A stretch of 64,000 nucleotides of DNA, from NCBI RefSeq assembly GCF_028290435.1, contig NZ_JAQGJV010000074.1:62001-126000 (forward strand), read 5' to 3'. Shown piece after piece: positions 18,023-27,113 of this stretch; position 1 is the first letter of the stretch, and every line of letters begins with the position of its first letter. The notes beneath the pieces were generated by a model. It searched no databases. It was not told where the DNA came from and was given only the letters and a program-made list of their open reading frames with translations. Origin of the DNA: Devosia sp. GTDB lineage: Bacteria > Pseudomonadota > Alphaproteobacteria > Rhizobiales > Devosiaceae. The position numbers were made by a program, and so were the translations under genes.

Positions 18023-18754
18023 ATGTGCGGACGCTACGCATCCACCCTGCCGCCCGAAATGATGCAGGAACTGTTCAAGACGCTGAACAGCATCGAGATG
18101 ATCCCGCGCTTCAATATTGCGCCGACGCAACCGGTTGCCGCCATCTGGGAAGAATCCAAGCGCCGTGAGGCCCATTTCGCCCGCTGGGGGCTGGTGCCGC
18201 GATGGGTCAAGGATCCGCGCGAGTTTCCGCTGCTGATCAATGCGCGGGTCGAGACCATGGCCGAAAAGCCGGCCTTCCGCGACGCCCTCAAGCATGGCCG
18301 CTGCATCATCCCCGCCAGTGGCTATTACGAATGGCGCACCAATCCCGACAAGTCCAAGCAGCCGTTTTACATCACCCATGAGGACGGTCGTCCGATGGCC
18401 CTTGCCGGGCTTTATGCCACCTGGTCCGGTCCCGAGGGGGAGGAAGTCGATACGGTGGCGACCATCACCGTGCCGGCCAATGGGCAGCTCTCTGCTATTC
18501 ACGACCGGATGCCGGCGATTCTTGAGGGCGACGCCATCGAGCAATGGCTGGATGTGCGCGGCACCGATGCCAAGAGCGCCTATCAGTTGGCGCTGCCGCT
18601 GGCCGTTGGGGCGCTGAAATTCCACCCGGTTTCGAGCCGCGTCAACTCGGCGCGCATGGACGATCCTGGGCTGATCGAGCCGGTCAGCGACGTTCGGCCT
18701 GAACCGGTCATCAAGAAGAAAGCCGGTGGGAGCGCGCAGATGGATTTGTTCTAG
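18023..18754 (+). CDS. SRAP family protein (HMCES/YedK-like, abasic-site crosslinker)
   Basis: SRAP proteins shield abasic sites in single-stranded DNA by forming a covalent thiazolidine bond through the N-terminal cysteine. The 243-residue protein has Cys2 directly after the initiator (MCGRYAS), so Met removal would expose it. It also has the asparagine in FNIAPTQPV, the Glu in ASGYYEWR, and the His in SAIHDRMPAIL. All four active-site elements are intact. The C-terminus is a short basic tail. It stands alone between divergent and co-directional genes; no other SOS gene is adjacent. Confidence 0.95.
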   Translation: MCGRYASTLPPEMMQELFKTLNSIEMIPRFNIAPTQPVAAIWEESKRREAHFARWGLVPRWVKDPREFPLLINARVETMAEKPAFRDALKHGRCIIPASGYYEWRTNPDKSKQPFYITHEDGRPMALAGLYATWSGPEGEEVDTVATITVPANGQLSAIHDRMPAILEGDAIEQWLDVRGTDAKSAYQLALPLAVGALKFHPVSSRVNSARMDDPGLIEPVSDVRPEPVIKKKAGGSAQMDLF

Positions 18755-18832
18755 CCGCCCGTCGCATCTTCATGCAGTCGTGCTAGACAGTGTGGCCATA
18801 TCGACCCCTCCAGCCTGCTTGCGAGTTTCCCC

Positions 18833-19729
18833 GTGTCCGCCCCAATTCGCCGTGCCGATACCGCCTCCCTCAAGGGCATGGCTCTGGGATTCCTCGCCTA
18901 TTCGCTGTTCGCCGTGCATGACGCCGTGGTCAAGGGCATCATCATGGAACTGCCCGTGGTGCAGATCCTGTTCCTGCGCAGCCTTGTTATCGTCGTGATC
19001 ACGCTCTCCATCGGACGGGCCGGCGTGCTAACCGGCCTGCGCCTGTCGCCCAACAAGCACATGATGCTTTATCGCGCGGCGCTGACGCTGGCGGCCTGGT
19101 GCATGTACTATTCCACCGGCCGCTACCTTCAATTGGCCGAGATGACGACGCTGTATTATTTCGCGCCGGTCTTCACCATCGTGCTGGCCGTAATCTTCCT
19201 CGGCGAGCGGCTGACCCTGGCGCGCGTCGGCGCCGCCGCCATCGGCTTTTTCGGCGTCATCGTCGCCTGCAATCCGGTCGGCATGAGCCTGGGCTGGCCG
19301 TCGCTGATGGTACTCGCCGCAGCATTCTGCTGGTCCGTGGCGATGATCCTGATGCGCACCATCTCCAAAAGCGAAGGCACGCTGGTGCAGACCCTGGCGA
19401 TCAACCTCTGCTATGTGGCGGTGATGGGCGCGGCCTCGATCTTCTTTTGGCAACCCATGGATGCCCGCTCCATCGCCTTCGTCATCGTCGCTGGCCTCAT
19501 CGGTGGCGTGGCGCAATATGCGCTCGTGGATGCCGCGCGGCTTGTCCCGGCCGGAGTGCTGGGAACCGTCGAATATTCGGCGCTGATCTGGGCCTTTGTG
19601 TTTGGCTACCTGTTCTGGGCGGAGGTGCCGTCCACCTCGGTCTATCTCGGCGCGGCCCTGATCACGACGGCGGGGCTACTGGTCGCCTGGAACGAGCGCC
19701 GGCGGGCACCCGTCCTCGAAATGCCATAG
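18833..19729 (+). CDS. EamA/DMT family transporter
   Basis: The 298-residue protein has ten predicted membrane segments in two EamA repeats (starting about residues 15 and 155), with the repeat-typical segments EMTTLYYFAPVFTIVLAVIFLGERLT and GTVEYSALIWAFVFGYLFWAEVPS. These drug/metabolite transporters export or import small metabolites; the substrate cannot be told from sequence. The GTG at 18833 gives MSAPIRRADTASLKGMALGFLAYS, a short cytoplasmic N-terminus before the first membrane helix. Confidence 0.92.
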   Translation: MSAPIRRADTASLKGMALGFLAYSLFAVHDAVVKGIIMELPVVQILFLRSLVIVVITLSIGRAGVLTGLRLSPNKHMMLYRAALTLAAWCMYYSTGRYLQLAEMTTLYYFAPVFTIVLAVIFLGERLTLARVGAAAIGFFGVIVACNPVGMSLGWPSLMVLAAAFCWSVAMILMRTISKSEGTLVQTLAINLCYVAVMGAASIFFWQPMDARSIAFVIVAGLIGGVAQYALVDAARLVPAGVLGTVEYSALIWAFVFGYLFWAEVPSTSVYLGAALITTAGLLVAWNERRRAPVLEMP

Positions 19730-19739
19730 GCTGGTCGGC

Positions 19740-20300
19740 TCAAACGCCGATTCCGAAATAGCCCAGCGCGTCGCCGATCTCTGCTTCCTCGTAGCCGAGA
19801 TGCGACAGCAGCACCCGACCGAGCGCGTCATAGACTTCCTTGGCGTCCTCGAACCGCGAGGTGCTGGGTTCGCGCGCCAGCGCGTTCAGCGCATCGATCT
19901 GCCGCACCAGCAGTTCATGCACCACCACATGCTCCGCCTGCAGCCGCTCCGCGACCTTGCGGAACGCCTCGCTCTGTTTGCTCAGCTCCGGAAAGATCGC
20001 GTAATCCTCGATCGAATGGTGCGTATTGACGATCTGGCAATGCCGCCCGCACAGATTGCCGAAGCGCCGGTAATTGCTGATGATCTCCAGGTCCGCCGTC
20101 TGCGCCGCAACCTCCTCGACCGAAACCGCTCCAACTGAGGCCCGCTCGATCAACGCGCCAATGGCGTGCATGTTCTCGCGCAGGTGGTCGTGGATCATCT
20201 TGAGGTGCTCCCCCGGCGCGCGCTGCGCCGGCGTTAGCCCCTCGAGCTTGGGCGCCTTGGGGCGCGTGGCATCATCGAGAAATTGGATATCGAGCAGCAT
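19740..20300 (-). CDS. Hemerythrin HHE domain protein
   Basis: The 186-residue cytoplasmic helical protein has the HHE-type metal ligands spread over four helices: IHDHLRENMH, CQIVNTHHSIEDYAIFPEL, EHVVVHELL and SHLGYEEAEIG. Such diiron proteins sense or bind oxygen, NO or peroxide, or aid Fe-S repair, but which applies here is unknown. No signal peptide is seen. The start at 20300 (MLLDIQFLDDATRPKAPK) has no downstream competitor. It is convergent with the EamA transporter, 10 bases away. Confidence 0.88.
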   Translation of the reverse strand: MLLDIQFLDDATRPKAPKLEGLTPAQRAPGEHLKMIHDHLRENMHAIGALIERASVGAVSVEEVAAQTADLEIISNYRRFGNLCGRHCQIVNTHHSIEDYAIFPELSKQSEAFRKVAERLQAEHVVVHELLVRQIDALNALAREPSTSRFEDAKEVYDALGRVLLSHLGYEEAEIGDALGYFGIGV

Positions 20301-20385
20301 TGGGTCTCCGAAACGGGAAAATGATCTGTTTGCTCGAAATGGGACCAGCGCCGGATGCGATCAAGTAGGTACATTTTGGTGACGA

Positions 20386-21792
20386 TCACCCCAGCATCTT
20401 GCCGGGGTTCAAAATCCCCTTCGGATCGAGCGCGGTCTTGATCGCGCGCATCATCTCCAGCGCCACCGGGTCCTTTACCCGCTTGAGCAGGTCCACCTTG
20501 AGCTGGCCGATGCCATGTTCGGCCGAGAACGAGCCGCCCAGCTTCAGAACGATCTCGTAGATTGCCTCATGCACGGCGTCGTCCTGCGCCATCACCCATT
20601 TCGGATCGGCGCCAATCGGTTGGCTGAAGTTGAAGTGGATATTGCCGTCGCCCATATGGCCGAATGGCACCGGGCGAATGCCAGGCATGACCCGCTCCGC
20701 CGCCGCCGACCCTTCGGCGATCAGTTGTGGGATGGCGGCGATCGGCACCGACACGTCGTGCTTGATCGAGGCGCCCTCGCGCGATTGCACCTCGCTCATC
20801 TGCTCGCGGAAGGCCCACATATTGGTGCGGTCGGCGGCCGATTGCGCCATGGCCGCCGTTTCCAGAAGGCCCAGGTCCAGTCCTGCTTCAAGCGCTGCCT
20901 CCAGCGCACCCGGCTCGGTGCCCTTCATCCGCGACAGTTCAACCAGCGCATACCAAGGAGAGGGGCCGGCCGTTGGGTCGCGCGTCAGCATGCCGTGCCG
21001 CAACTGGAATTCTAGCCCGATCTGCGGGATCAGTTCGAACGCATTGAGGCGCGAGCCGGCCCGTGCCCGCAGCAGTTGAAACAGCTCCAGCGCCATCTCC
21101 GGCGACGCCACGCTGACCAAAGCCGTCTCGTGATCCTCCGGCTGCGGGAAGATTTTCAGCGTCGCTGCGGTGATGATGCCCAACGTCCCCTCTGCACCGA
21201 CCAGCAGGTCTTTGAGGTCGTAACCCGTATTGTCCTTCTTGAGCGAATTGAGCCCACGATAGAGCCGGCCATCCGCCAGTACGGCCTCGACTCCCATGCA
21301 CAATTCCCGTGCATTGCCGAACGCTAGTACGTTCACGCCGCCGGCATTGGACGACAGCACGCCGCCAATCCGCGCCGACCCCTGCGAGGCGAGCCATAGC
21401 GGGAACATCGCGCCCTCGGCCTCGGCGGCCTTATGCGCGTTTTCGAGAATGACCCCGGCTTCAGCCGTCATCGTCCCCGCCGCCGTGTCGATATTCCGCA
21501 CCTTGTCCAGCCGCTGCAGGCTGACGATCACCTCGTCGCCGCGCAGGGGCACCTGCGCGCCCACCAGCCCGGTATTGCCGCCCTGCGGAATGAGTCCGAC
21601 GCCCTGCGCATCGGCCCAGCGCACCACGGCCTGCACCTGCGCCACGTCCGCTGGCCGCACGATGGCGGCGGCCGGCGTGTGGAAGCGTTTGCGTGGTTCG
21701 TTGAGGTATGGCGCCATGTCATTCTGGTCGGCGATGACGGCGGCCGGCCCCAGCAGGCGGCTCAGCTCGGCGGCAATTTCGGCGGTGCTCAG
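20386..21792 (-). CDS. FAD-linked D-2-hydroxyacid dehydrogenase
   Basis: The protein belongs to the D-lactate/D-2-hydroxyglutarate dehydrogenase family, oxidising a D-2-hydroxyacid with FAD. It has the FAD_binding_4 domain (PQGGNTGLVGAQVPLRGDEVI; GVLSSNAGGVNVLAFGN; GAEGTLGIITAATLKIFP) and the C-terminal FAD-oxidase_C domain with GHMGDGNIHFNF, the metal and substrate site, and AEHGIGQLK. About 467-469 residues depending on start: ATG at 21798 (MALSTAEIAAEL) is the best choice, giving 20386-21798; a longer frame to 21819 adds seven residues. It stands alone, divergent from the histidine phosphatase. Confidence 0.92.
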   Translation of the reverse strand: MSTAEIAAELSRLLGPAAVIADQNDMAPYLNEPRKRFHTPAAAIVRPADVAQVQAVVRWADAQGVGLIPQGGNTGLVGAQVPLRGDEVIVSLQRLDKVRNIDTAAGTMTAEAGVILENAHKAAEAEGAMFPLWLASQGSARIGGVLSSNAGGVNVLAFGNARELCMGVEAVLADGRLYRGLNSLKKDNTGYDLKDLLVGAEGTLGIITAATLKIFPQPEDHETALVSVASPEMALELFQLLRARAGSRLNAFELIPQIGLEFQLRHGMLTRDPTAGPSPWYALVELSRMKGTEPGALEAALEAGLDLGLLETAAMAQSAADRTNMWAFREQMSEVQSREGASIKHDVSVPIAAIPQLIAEGSAAAERVMPGIRPVPFGHMGDGNIHFNFSQPIGADPKWVMAQDDAVHEAIYEIVLKLGGSFSAEHGIGQLKVDLLKRVKDPVALEMMRAIKTALDPKGILNPGKMLG

Positions 21793-21996
21793 GGCCATGA
21801 AATACCTAAATTCTTGCAATGGTTTCGCAGGGCAGCGAACTTGCCGGTGAGGGCACCCTGTGCCACAACCGATATGTTGGCTCCAACGTCGTTAGCATGA
21901 AATTGCTCGACAATGTCGAGCCCCAGGCGGGCGAATAGTCGCTCGTTTGTAACTATGTTGCGGCAGGCGGGCGCGCGCCTGCAAGAGAGATCGAAC

Positions 21997-22617
21997 ATGA
22001 CCGCCTTGATCTGGCCAGAGATCTATTTCGTCCGCCATGGGGAAACCCCTTGGAACGCCGAGCGCCGCTATCAGGGGCGCAAGGATATCCCGCTCAACGA
22101 AAAAGGGCAGGGGCAGGCCGACCAGAACGGTCTGGCGCTCGCCGCCCTGTTGGCCGCGCGTGGCCTCGATCCCATGGCATTCGAGTGGCACGCTTCGCCC
22201 CTCAACCGTACCCGCGACACCATGGACCGCGTCCGCGCCGGCTTCACCACGCCGCTGCCGCCAGTCAAGTACGATGTTCGCCTGATGGAGATTTCCTTCG
22301 GTGTGCTCGAGGGCATGCTGTTTGAGGAGCTACCCGCCAACATGGCCCACGCCCCCGGCCTGCGCACCGAGTCGTATTGGGAATACCGTCCGGAAAATGG
22401 CGAAAACTACCGCGACGTCGAGGCGCGCATGGAACAGTTCGCCCACACCATGTCGGGCCCCTCCATCGTCGTCGCCCATGGCGGCATCGCCCGCACCCTG
22501 CGCGTCCTCATCGAGCGCGCTCCCATCCTCGAAGTCATCAACTGGGCCCCTCCGCAGGATGCCATCATGCATTTTACGCCGGGCAAGATGGAACTGCTAA
22601 GGGCGGGCGATATCTAG
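21997..22617 (+). CDS. Histidine phosphatase family protein (phosphoglycerate mutase-like)
   Basis: The 206-residue protein has the phosphohistidine motif YFVRHGETPWNAERRYQG near residue 12 and the second catalytic histidine in IVVAHGGIARTLRVLI near residue 157, with the Glu in LMEISFGVLEG. It hydrolyses a phosphate monoester; the exact substrate is not readable, and annotation as phosphoglycerate mutase would over-reach. The ATG at 21997 follows a purine-rich gagaga. The next gene on this strand is the vapB antitoxin after a short operator region. Confidence 0.9.
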   Translation: MTALIWPEIYFVRHGETPWNAERRYQGRKDIPLNEKGQGQADQNGLALAALLAARGLDPMAFEWHASPLNRTRDTMDRVRAGFTTPLPPVKYDVRLMEISFGVLEGMLFEELPANMAHAPGLRTESYWEYRPENGENYRDVEARMEQFAHTMSGPSIVVAHGGIARTLRVLIERAPILEVINWAPPQDAIMHFTPGKMELLRAGDI

Positions 22618-22640
22618 ACTTCCTGTCCGGCCACATGTTC

Positions 22641-22664
22641 AGGCATATGTTAAGGCATATGCCT
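22641..22664. promoter_or_regulatory. Probable VapB operator (two AGGCATATG boxes)
   Basis: AGGCATATG occurs at 22641-22649 and again at 22653-22661, twelve bases apart, so about one helical turn. The second copy is part of a perfect 12-bp palindrome aggcatatgcct (22653-22664). The pair lies immediately upstream of vapB, where VapB/VapBC complexes usually bind for autorepression. Function as operator is inferred from position and symmetry. Confidence 0.7.
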
Positions 22665-22677
22665 GATGGAGGCGCCC

Positions 22678-22932
22678 GTGAACGAGATCAAAACTGCAAG
22701 CCTGTTCCGCAATGGCCGCAACCAGGCTGTGCGCATTCCTGTAGAGTTCGAGTTGCCGGGAAAAGAGGTGACGATCATCAAGGACGGTAATCGCCTTATC
22801 ATCGAGCCGAGCACCACGACCAAAGACGAACCAAGCTCCTGGGCCGAGTTTTTCGATAGTCTCGATCCGGTCGATGTGGACTTCCCAAATGTGGACGAAG
22901 GACTTCTGCCACTTGACGATATCGAGCTGTGA
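22678..22932 (+). CDS. vapB: VapB-type antitoxin (AbrB/SpoVT fold)
   Basis: The 84-residue protein starts MNEIKTASLFRNGRNQAVRIPVEFELPG, the typical VapB DNA-binding swapped-hairpin motif, followed by KEVTIIKDGNRLIIEP. The acidic C-terminal tail (DPVDVDFPNVDEGLLPLDDIEL) would wrap the toxin. GTG at 22678 has GGAGG five bases upstream; an ATG at 22666 overlaps that ribosome site and is less likely. The stop overlaps a GTG that begins the vapC frame (GTGA), as usual for translational coupling. Confidence 0.9.
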   Translation: MNEIKTASLFRNGRNQAVRIPVEFELPGKEVTIIKDGNRLIIEPSTTTKDEPSSWAEFFDSLDPVDVDFPNVDEGLLPLDDIEL

Positions 22933-23329
22933 CCGCCTATGCGGCGATGCTCGACACAAATATCATCTCTCACGCGCTCCGAGTGGCGGCGCCGCTGGCC
23001 GCTTCCGCGAATTTCCTAAGGGCGGGTTGTGCGTTTCCCTAGTTGTTGCGGCGGAACTGCGTTTTGGCGTCGACAAGTTGGGATCCGACCGCCTCAGAAC
23101 TCAGGTAAATATAGCATCACGACTGTTCGACGTCCTCCCGCTGTCCCTTGATGTCATCGAACACTACTGCTCCACGCGGTTGGCTCTAGAACGGGCCGGA
23201 ACGCCGATTGGCGCCAATGACCTTTTCATTGCCGCTCACGCTCTCGCGCTCGGCCTGCCGCTCATCATCGACAACATCCGCGAGTTCTCACGCGTTCCAA
23301 ATTTGCGCGTTGAAAACTGGCTCGATTGA
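22929..23329 (+). pseudogene. vapC: VapC-type PIN toxin, disrupted by a frameshift
   Basis: From GTG at 22929 the frame reads MTAYAAMLDTNIISHALR, a normal VapC start, but runs to a TAG at 23040-23042. The rest of the toxin continues in the frame one base back (RFREFPKGGLCVSLVVAAELRFG ... ANDLFIAAHALALGLP ... DNIREFSRVPNLRVENWLD), ending at 23329. Joining after GCC at 22998-23000 by restoring one C gives a full PIN protein with all acidic residues (D of LDTN, E of AELRFG, D of ANDLF, D of IDN). So a single-base deletion (or sequencing error) inactivates an otherwise intact RNase toxin. Confidence 0.85.
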
Positions 23330-23377
23330 CCTTCCCGCCACTCGCTCCTAAAAAGCCCGCACGCAAAGGGCCACACT

Positions 23378-24493
23378 ATGTCTTTCAATACCTTCGGACA
23401 GCTTTTCCGCTTCACCACCTGGGGTGAAAGCCATGGTCCCGCGCTCGGCGTGGTCGTCGATGGCTGCCCGCCCGGTATTGCGCTGACCGCTGAAATGATC
23501 CAGCGGGATCTTGACCGCCGCAAGCCCGGCCAATCCAAATACACCACGCAGCGCCGCGAAGACGATGCCGTGCGCATCCTGTCCGGCGTGTTCGAGGACG
23601 AGCGCACCGACGGGTCGCGCACCACCGGCACGCCCATTTCGCTGATGATCGACAATACCGACCAGCGCTCCAAGGACTATGCCGAAATCCGCGACAAATA
23701 CCGTCCGGGCCACGCCGACTACACTTATGACCAGAAATACGGCATTCGCGATTATCGTGGCGGTGGCCGCACATCGGCGCGTGAGACTGCAGCCCGAGTC
23801 GCGGCCGGCGCCGTGGCCCGCGCGGTGCTGGCGGGTATCACTATTCGCGCCAGCCTGGTCCAGATCGGCCCGCACAAGATCGATTATGCCAATTTCGATT
23901 GGGATCAGGTCGACCAGAATCCGTTCTTCTGCGCCGACGCCACGGCGGCTGCAATGTGGGCCGATTATCTTGATGGCATCCGCAAATCGGGCAATTCCGT
24001 CGGTGCCGTCATCGAGGTTGTGGCCGAAAACGTGCCCGCCGGCTGGGGCGCGCCGATCTATGGCAAACTGAGTGCGGACCTGGCCTCCGCCATGATGAGC
24101 ATCAATGCCGTCAAGGCCGTCGAAATCGGCGCGGGTTTCGAAGCCGCTAGCCTCACCGGCGTGGACAACGCCGACCAGATGCGCGCGGGCCCGGACCGGC
24201 CGTATTTCCTGTCCAACCATGCCGGGGGGATTTTGGGTGGCATTTCCAATGGCGATCCCGTGGTCTGCCGCTTCGCCGTAAAGCCGACGTCATCGATCCT
24301 GTCGGAGCGCCAGACCGTGACGACGGCAAACGAGAATACCGACATCATCACCAAGGGTCGGCATGACCCCTGCGTCGGTATCCGTGCGGTGCCGGTGGGT
24401 GAGGCGATGATGGCGTGTGTTCTGGCCGATCACTATCTGCGCCATCGTGGGCAGACCGGTCGCGAGGGTGCGGTGGGATTTGAGCGGAACTAG
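23378..24493 (+). CDS. aroC: Chorismate synthase
   Basis: AroC converts EPSP to chorismate with reduced FMN, the last shared step of aromatic amino-acid synthesis. The 371-residue protein contains the three family signatures: [18 protein letters not shown] at the start, [21 protein letters not shown] near residue 125, and [17 protein letters not shown] near the end. Length is as usual. The ATG at 23378 ([20 protein letters not shown]) is the family start. It converges with tlyA; the stops overlap by four bases. Confidence 0.98.
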   Translation: MSFNTFGQLFRFTTWGESHGPALGVVVDGCPPGIALTAEMIQRDLDRRKPGQSKYTTQRREDDAVRILSGVFEDERTDGSRTTGTPISLMIDNTDQRSKDYAEIRDKYRPGHADYTYDQKYGIRDYRGGGRTSARETAARVAAGAVARAVLAGITIRASLVQIGPHKIDYANFDWDQVDQNPFFCADATAAAMWADYLDGIRKSGNSVGAVIEVVAENVPAGWGAPIYGKLSADLASAMMSINAVKAVEIGAGFEAASLTGVDNADQMRAGPDRPYFLSNHAGGILGGISNGDPVVCRFAVKPTSSILSERQTVTTANENTDIITKGRHDPCVGIRAVPVGEAMMACVLADHYLRHRGQTGREGAVGFERN

Positions 24494-25227
24494 GTCCGCG
24501 CGAACACCATTACGGTTTCCTGGTTGCCGTCGCCGCCGGTGATCGGGGAGGCCACCGACATGCGGTGGGCAAAACCCTGCGCGGCCATGAACGCCACGAC
24601 CTCACCCAGTGCCTCGGCGATTGCCTCGGCGCTGGTCACGATGCCGCCCTTGCCGACGTTCTTGCGGCCGACCTCGAACTGCGGCTTGAACAGGATTACC
24701 GCGGAGGCCCCCGGTGCGCAGAGGCCCAATGGCGCGGCCAGCACTTTGGTCACCGATACGAAACTCACGTCCGACACCAGCACTTCGACGGGGTCGGTGA
24801 TTTGCTCGGCGCTCAAGTCGCGGGCGTTGAAGCCTTCGATGTTGATGACCCTATCGCTGCCGCGCAGGCGTTGGTGCAACTGGTCATGGCCCACGTCGAC
24901 TGCATAAATCTTGGCAGCGCCGCGCTCCATGAGCACCTGGGTGAAACCGCCGGTAGAGGCGCCGACGTCGAGACAGACCTTGCCGGTCACGTCGATCTCC
25001 GCCGCCTCCAGTCCCGCCACCAGCTTCAGCGCGGCACGTGACACATAGTTGGAGGCGGGATCGCTCAGCGCCAGTTTGTCGTCCTTGCCAACCATCTGGT
25101 TTTGCTTGACCGCAGTGACATCGTTGATCGTCACGGTGCCGCGCAAAATCGCGTCGCGGGCCCGCGCGCGGCTGGGCACGAGGCCGCGCTGCTCCAGCGC
25201 CAGGTCAAGGCGGATGCGTTCGCTCAT
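24490..25227 (-). CDS. tlyA: TlyA family rRNA (cytidine-2'-O)-methyltransferase
   Basis: TlyA methylates riboses in 16S and 23S rRNA in mycobacteria. This 245-residue protein has an N-terminal S4 RNA-binding domain ([24 protein letters not shown]) and a Rossmann methyltransferase domain: [22 protein letters not shown] for SAM binding, [14 protein letters not shown], and [13 protein letters not shown]. The old hemolysin name is a misnomer. It overlaps the upstream SCO gene by ATGA, so they are translationally coupled. Confidence 0.92.
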   Translation of the reverse strand: MSERIRLDLALEQRGLVPSRARARDAILRGTVTINDVTAVKQNQMVGKDDKLALSDPASNYVSRAALKLVAGLEAAEIDVTGKVCLDVGASTGGFTQVLMERGAAKIYAVDVGHDQLHQRLRGSDRVINIEGFNARDLSAEQITDPVEVLVSDVSFVSVTKVLAAPLGLCAPGASAVILFKPQFEVGRKNVGKGGIVTSAEAIAEALGEVVAFMAAQGFAHRMSVASPITGGDGNQETVMVFART

Positions 25228-25826
25228 CCGGCGATCAATCGTTTGATCTTGCCCACGGCGGTGTCGCTGGCTTCGTCATAGGCGACGGTGCTCTGGAAGG
25301 TGCCATCGGCGTTGATGAGGTAGACCAGCGCCGTGTGATCGACGAGATAATACGGGTCGCCTGGCTCGCCCTTCTTTTCGGAAAACACGCCGAACGCCTT
25401 TTTGACCGCGTCGGTCTGGGCCTGGTCGCCGACCAGTCCGATGATCGAGGGATCGAACCCTTCGACATAGCCCTTGACCTTGTCGAGCGTGTCGCGATCG
25501 GGGTCGACGGTGACGAAAATGATGCGCAAATCATCTGCACCGACGCCCAATTGTGCACGCCACGCCGTCGTCTCGGCCAGCGTCGTCGGGCACACGTCGG
25601 GGCAGAAGGTGTAGCCGAAGAATACGAGGCTCGGCTTGCCCTTGAGATCGGCCTGCGTGAACTCGCCGCCCTTGGTGGAGGCTAGCTCGAACGCCTGCCC
25701 GGTGACGCCCAGCGGACGGGCAGGAGGCTTGAACAGGTAAAGTCCCGTCGCGCCGATGGCGACCAGGACCACAAGGCTCCACAAGACGATGCGGAAATTG
25801 CGCAGGGTTTTTGGGTTTTGGCTCAT
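25224..25826 (-). CDS. SCO1/SenC family copper chaperone
   Basis: SCO proteins deliver copper to, or reduce, the CuA site of cytochrome c oxidase. The 200-residue protein has an N-terminal membrane anchor (IVLWSLVVLVAIGATGLYLF), a thioredoxin-like fold with the CxxxC copper motif in FGYTFCPDVCPTTL, and the histidine ligand in YYLVDHTALVYLI. All copper ligands are intact. The ATG at 25826 (MSQNPKTLRNFR) is chosen; a longer frame to 25940 overlaps xseB. It sits between xseB and tlyA, where many Hyphomicrobiales carry dxs. Confidence 0.92.
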   Translation of the reverse strand: MSQNPKTLRNFRIVLWSLVVLVAIGATGLYLFKPPARPLGVTGQAFELASTKGGEFTQADLKGKPSLVFFGYTFCPDVCPTTLAETTAWRAQLGVGADDLRIIFVTVDPDRDTLDKVKGYVEGFDPSIIGLVGDQAQTDAVKKAFGVFSEKKGEPGDPYYLVDHTALVYLINADGTFQSTVAYDEASDTAVGKIKRLIAG

Positions 25827-25843
25827 CGATGTCCCGCGACGCC

Positions 25844-26089
25844 TTAAGCGTCCAGCGGCTCCGTCCCCGTCGCCTTGCCGTCGCGGCTGAGGGTGATCTT
25901 CTCGATCCGCGCTTCGGCCGTCCGCAGCAAACCCTCGCAATGGGCCTTCAGGGCTTCGCCGCGTTCATAGATGGCGATCGATTCCGCCAGCGGCGCGCGG
26001 CCGCTTTCCAGCTTGCCGACGATTTCCTCAAGCTGGGCCAACGCTGCCTCGAAGCTCAGCGCCTTGATGTCCTCATTGGCCTCAGCCAT
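25844..26089 (-). CDS. xseB: Exodeoxyribonuclease VII small subunit
   Basis: XseB pairs with XseA to form exonuclease VII, which degrades single-stranded DNA. The 81-residue helical protein has the family core [36 protein letters not shown] and an [12 protein letters not shown] end. It lies 10 bases downstream of the deacetylase gene on the same strand and is followed by the SCO gene after 17 bases. xseA is not in the window, which is normal. Confidence 0.95.
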   Translation of the reverse strand: MAEANEDIKALSFEAALAQLEEIVGKLESGRAPLAESIAIYERGEALKAHCEGLLRTAEARIEKITLSRDGKATGTEPLDA

Positions 26090-26099
26090 GGCAAAAATC

Positions 26100-27047
26100 C
26101 TATTCTTCCAGCCGCCCGATGGCGCCGTCCATCAGCATGGCCACGTGGTGCGAAACACCCCCGGCCAGCCCCTTGAGGTCATAGCCACCTTCGAGCAGCG
26201 ACACAATCCGGTTGCCGCAATGGCGCTCGGCCACGTCCATCAGCTTGCCGGTGAGCCAGCCGTAATCCTGCGCATTCCAGTTGAGCTGGGCCAGGGGATC
26301 GCGCTCATGGGCGTCGAAGCCGGCCGATATCAGGATCAGATCGGGTGAAAAGTTAATCAGCGCCGGGAAAATCCGGCCGATATAGGCTTCGCGCATCGCC
26401 TGCCCGTCGGTATCGGGATCGAGCGGGGCATTGGTGATATTGCCGACGCCGGTTTCGCTCGGCTTGCCGCTGCCGGGATAAAGCGGCATCTGGTGGCTCG
26501 AGGCGTAGAACACGCTGGGATCGCTCTTGAAAATGTCCTGCGTGCCATTGCCGTGGTGCACGTCGAAATCGACGATTGCCACCCGCTCGGCGCCGTACTT
26601 GCGCTGCGCCTCACGCGCCACGATGGCGATGGTGTTGACCAGGCAAAACCCCATCGGGCTGTCGAATTCCGCATGATGCCCTGGTGGACGAATGGCGCAG
26701 AAGGCGTTGTCCGCCTCGCCCAGCAGCACCGCGTCCAGCGCCGCCAATGCCCCGCCTAAAGCGGTGCTCACCGTGTCCAGCGATGTGGAGGAGATGAAGG
26801 TATCGCCATCGATCTGGCCGATGCCCTCGGCCGGACGCGCATCGCGCAGGATGCTCATGTACTTTGTCGAATGCACCAGTTCCGCCAGCGTCAGGTCGCC
26901 GGAAGGGGCGGGCCGGCGCAGCAGCGCGTCGAAGCGCGACTTGGCCAGCGCATCGTCGACGGCGCGGATGCGGTCGGCGCGTTCGGGATGACCTGTCGGC
27001 GTGACGTGGCCGTCGAAATTGGGCTGGTTGATGAGAAGTGTGGTCAC
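26100..27047 (-). CDS. Histone deacetylase family (acetylpolyamine/acetoin-type) hydrolase
   Basis: This 315-residue protein has the zinc-dependent deacetylase site intact: the histidine pair in [22 protein letters not shown], the Asp/His zinc ligands in [15 protein letters not shown], and the Asp in [13 protein letters not shown]. Bacterial members remove acetyl groups from polyamines or other small amides rather than histones; the substrate is not known here. The ATG at 27047 gives [26 protein letters not shown], a family-typical start. It is first in a likely deacetylase-xseB-SCO-tlyA transcript. Confidence 0.93.
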   Translation of the reverse strand: MTTLLINQPNFDGHVTPTGHPERADRIRAVDDALAKSRFDALLRRPAPSGDLTLAELVHSTKYMSILRDARPAEGIGQIDGDTFISSTSLDTVSTALGGALAALDAVLLGEADNAFCAIRPPGHHAEFDSPMGFCLVNTIAIVAREAQRKYGAERVAIVDFDVHHGNGTQDIFKSDPSVFYASSHQMPLYPGSGKPSETGVGNITNAPLDPDTDGQAMREAYIGRIFPALINFSPDLILISAGFDAHERDPLAQLNWNAQDYGWLTGKLMDVAERHCGNRIVSLLEGGYDLKGLAGGVSHHVAMLMDGAIGRLEE

Positions 27048-27113
27048 TCTGAAACTCTTCTCGTGGGTTCACTCCGTCTTGACGTGCCGCCGCCCGGTTG
27101 TCAAACAGCCCTC

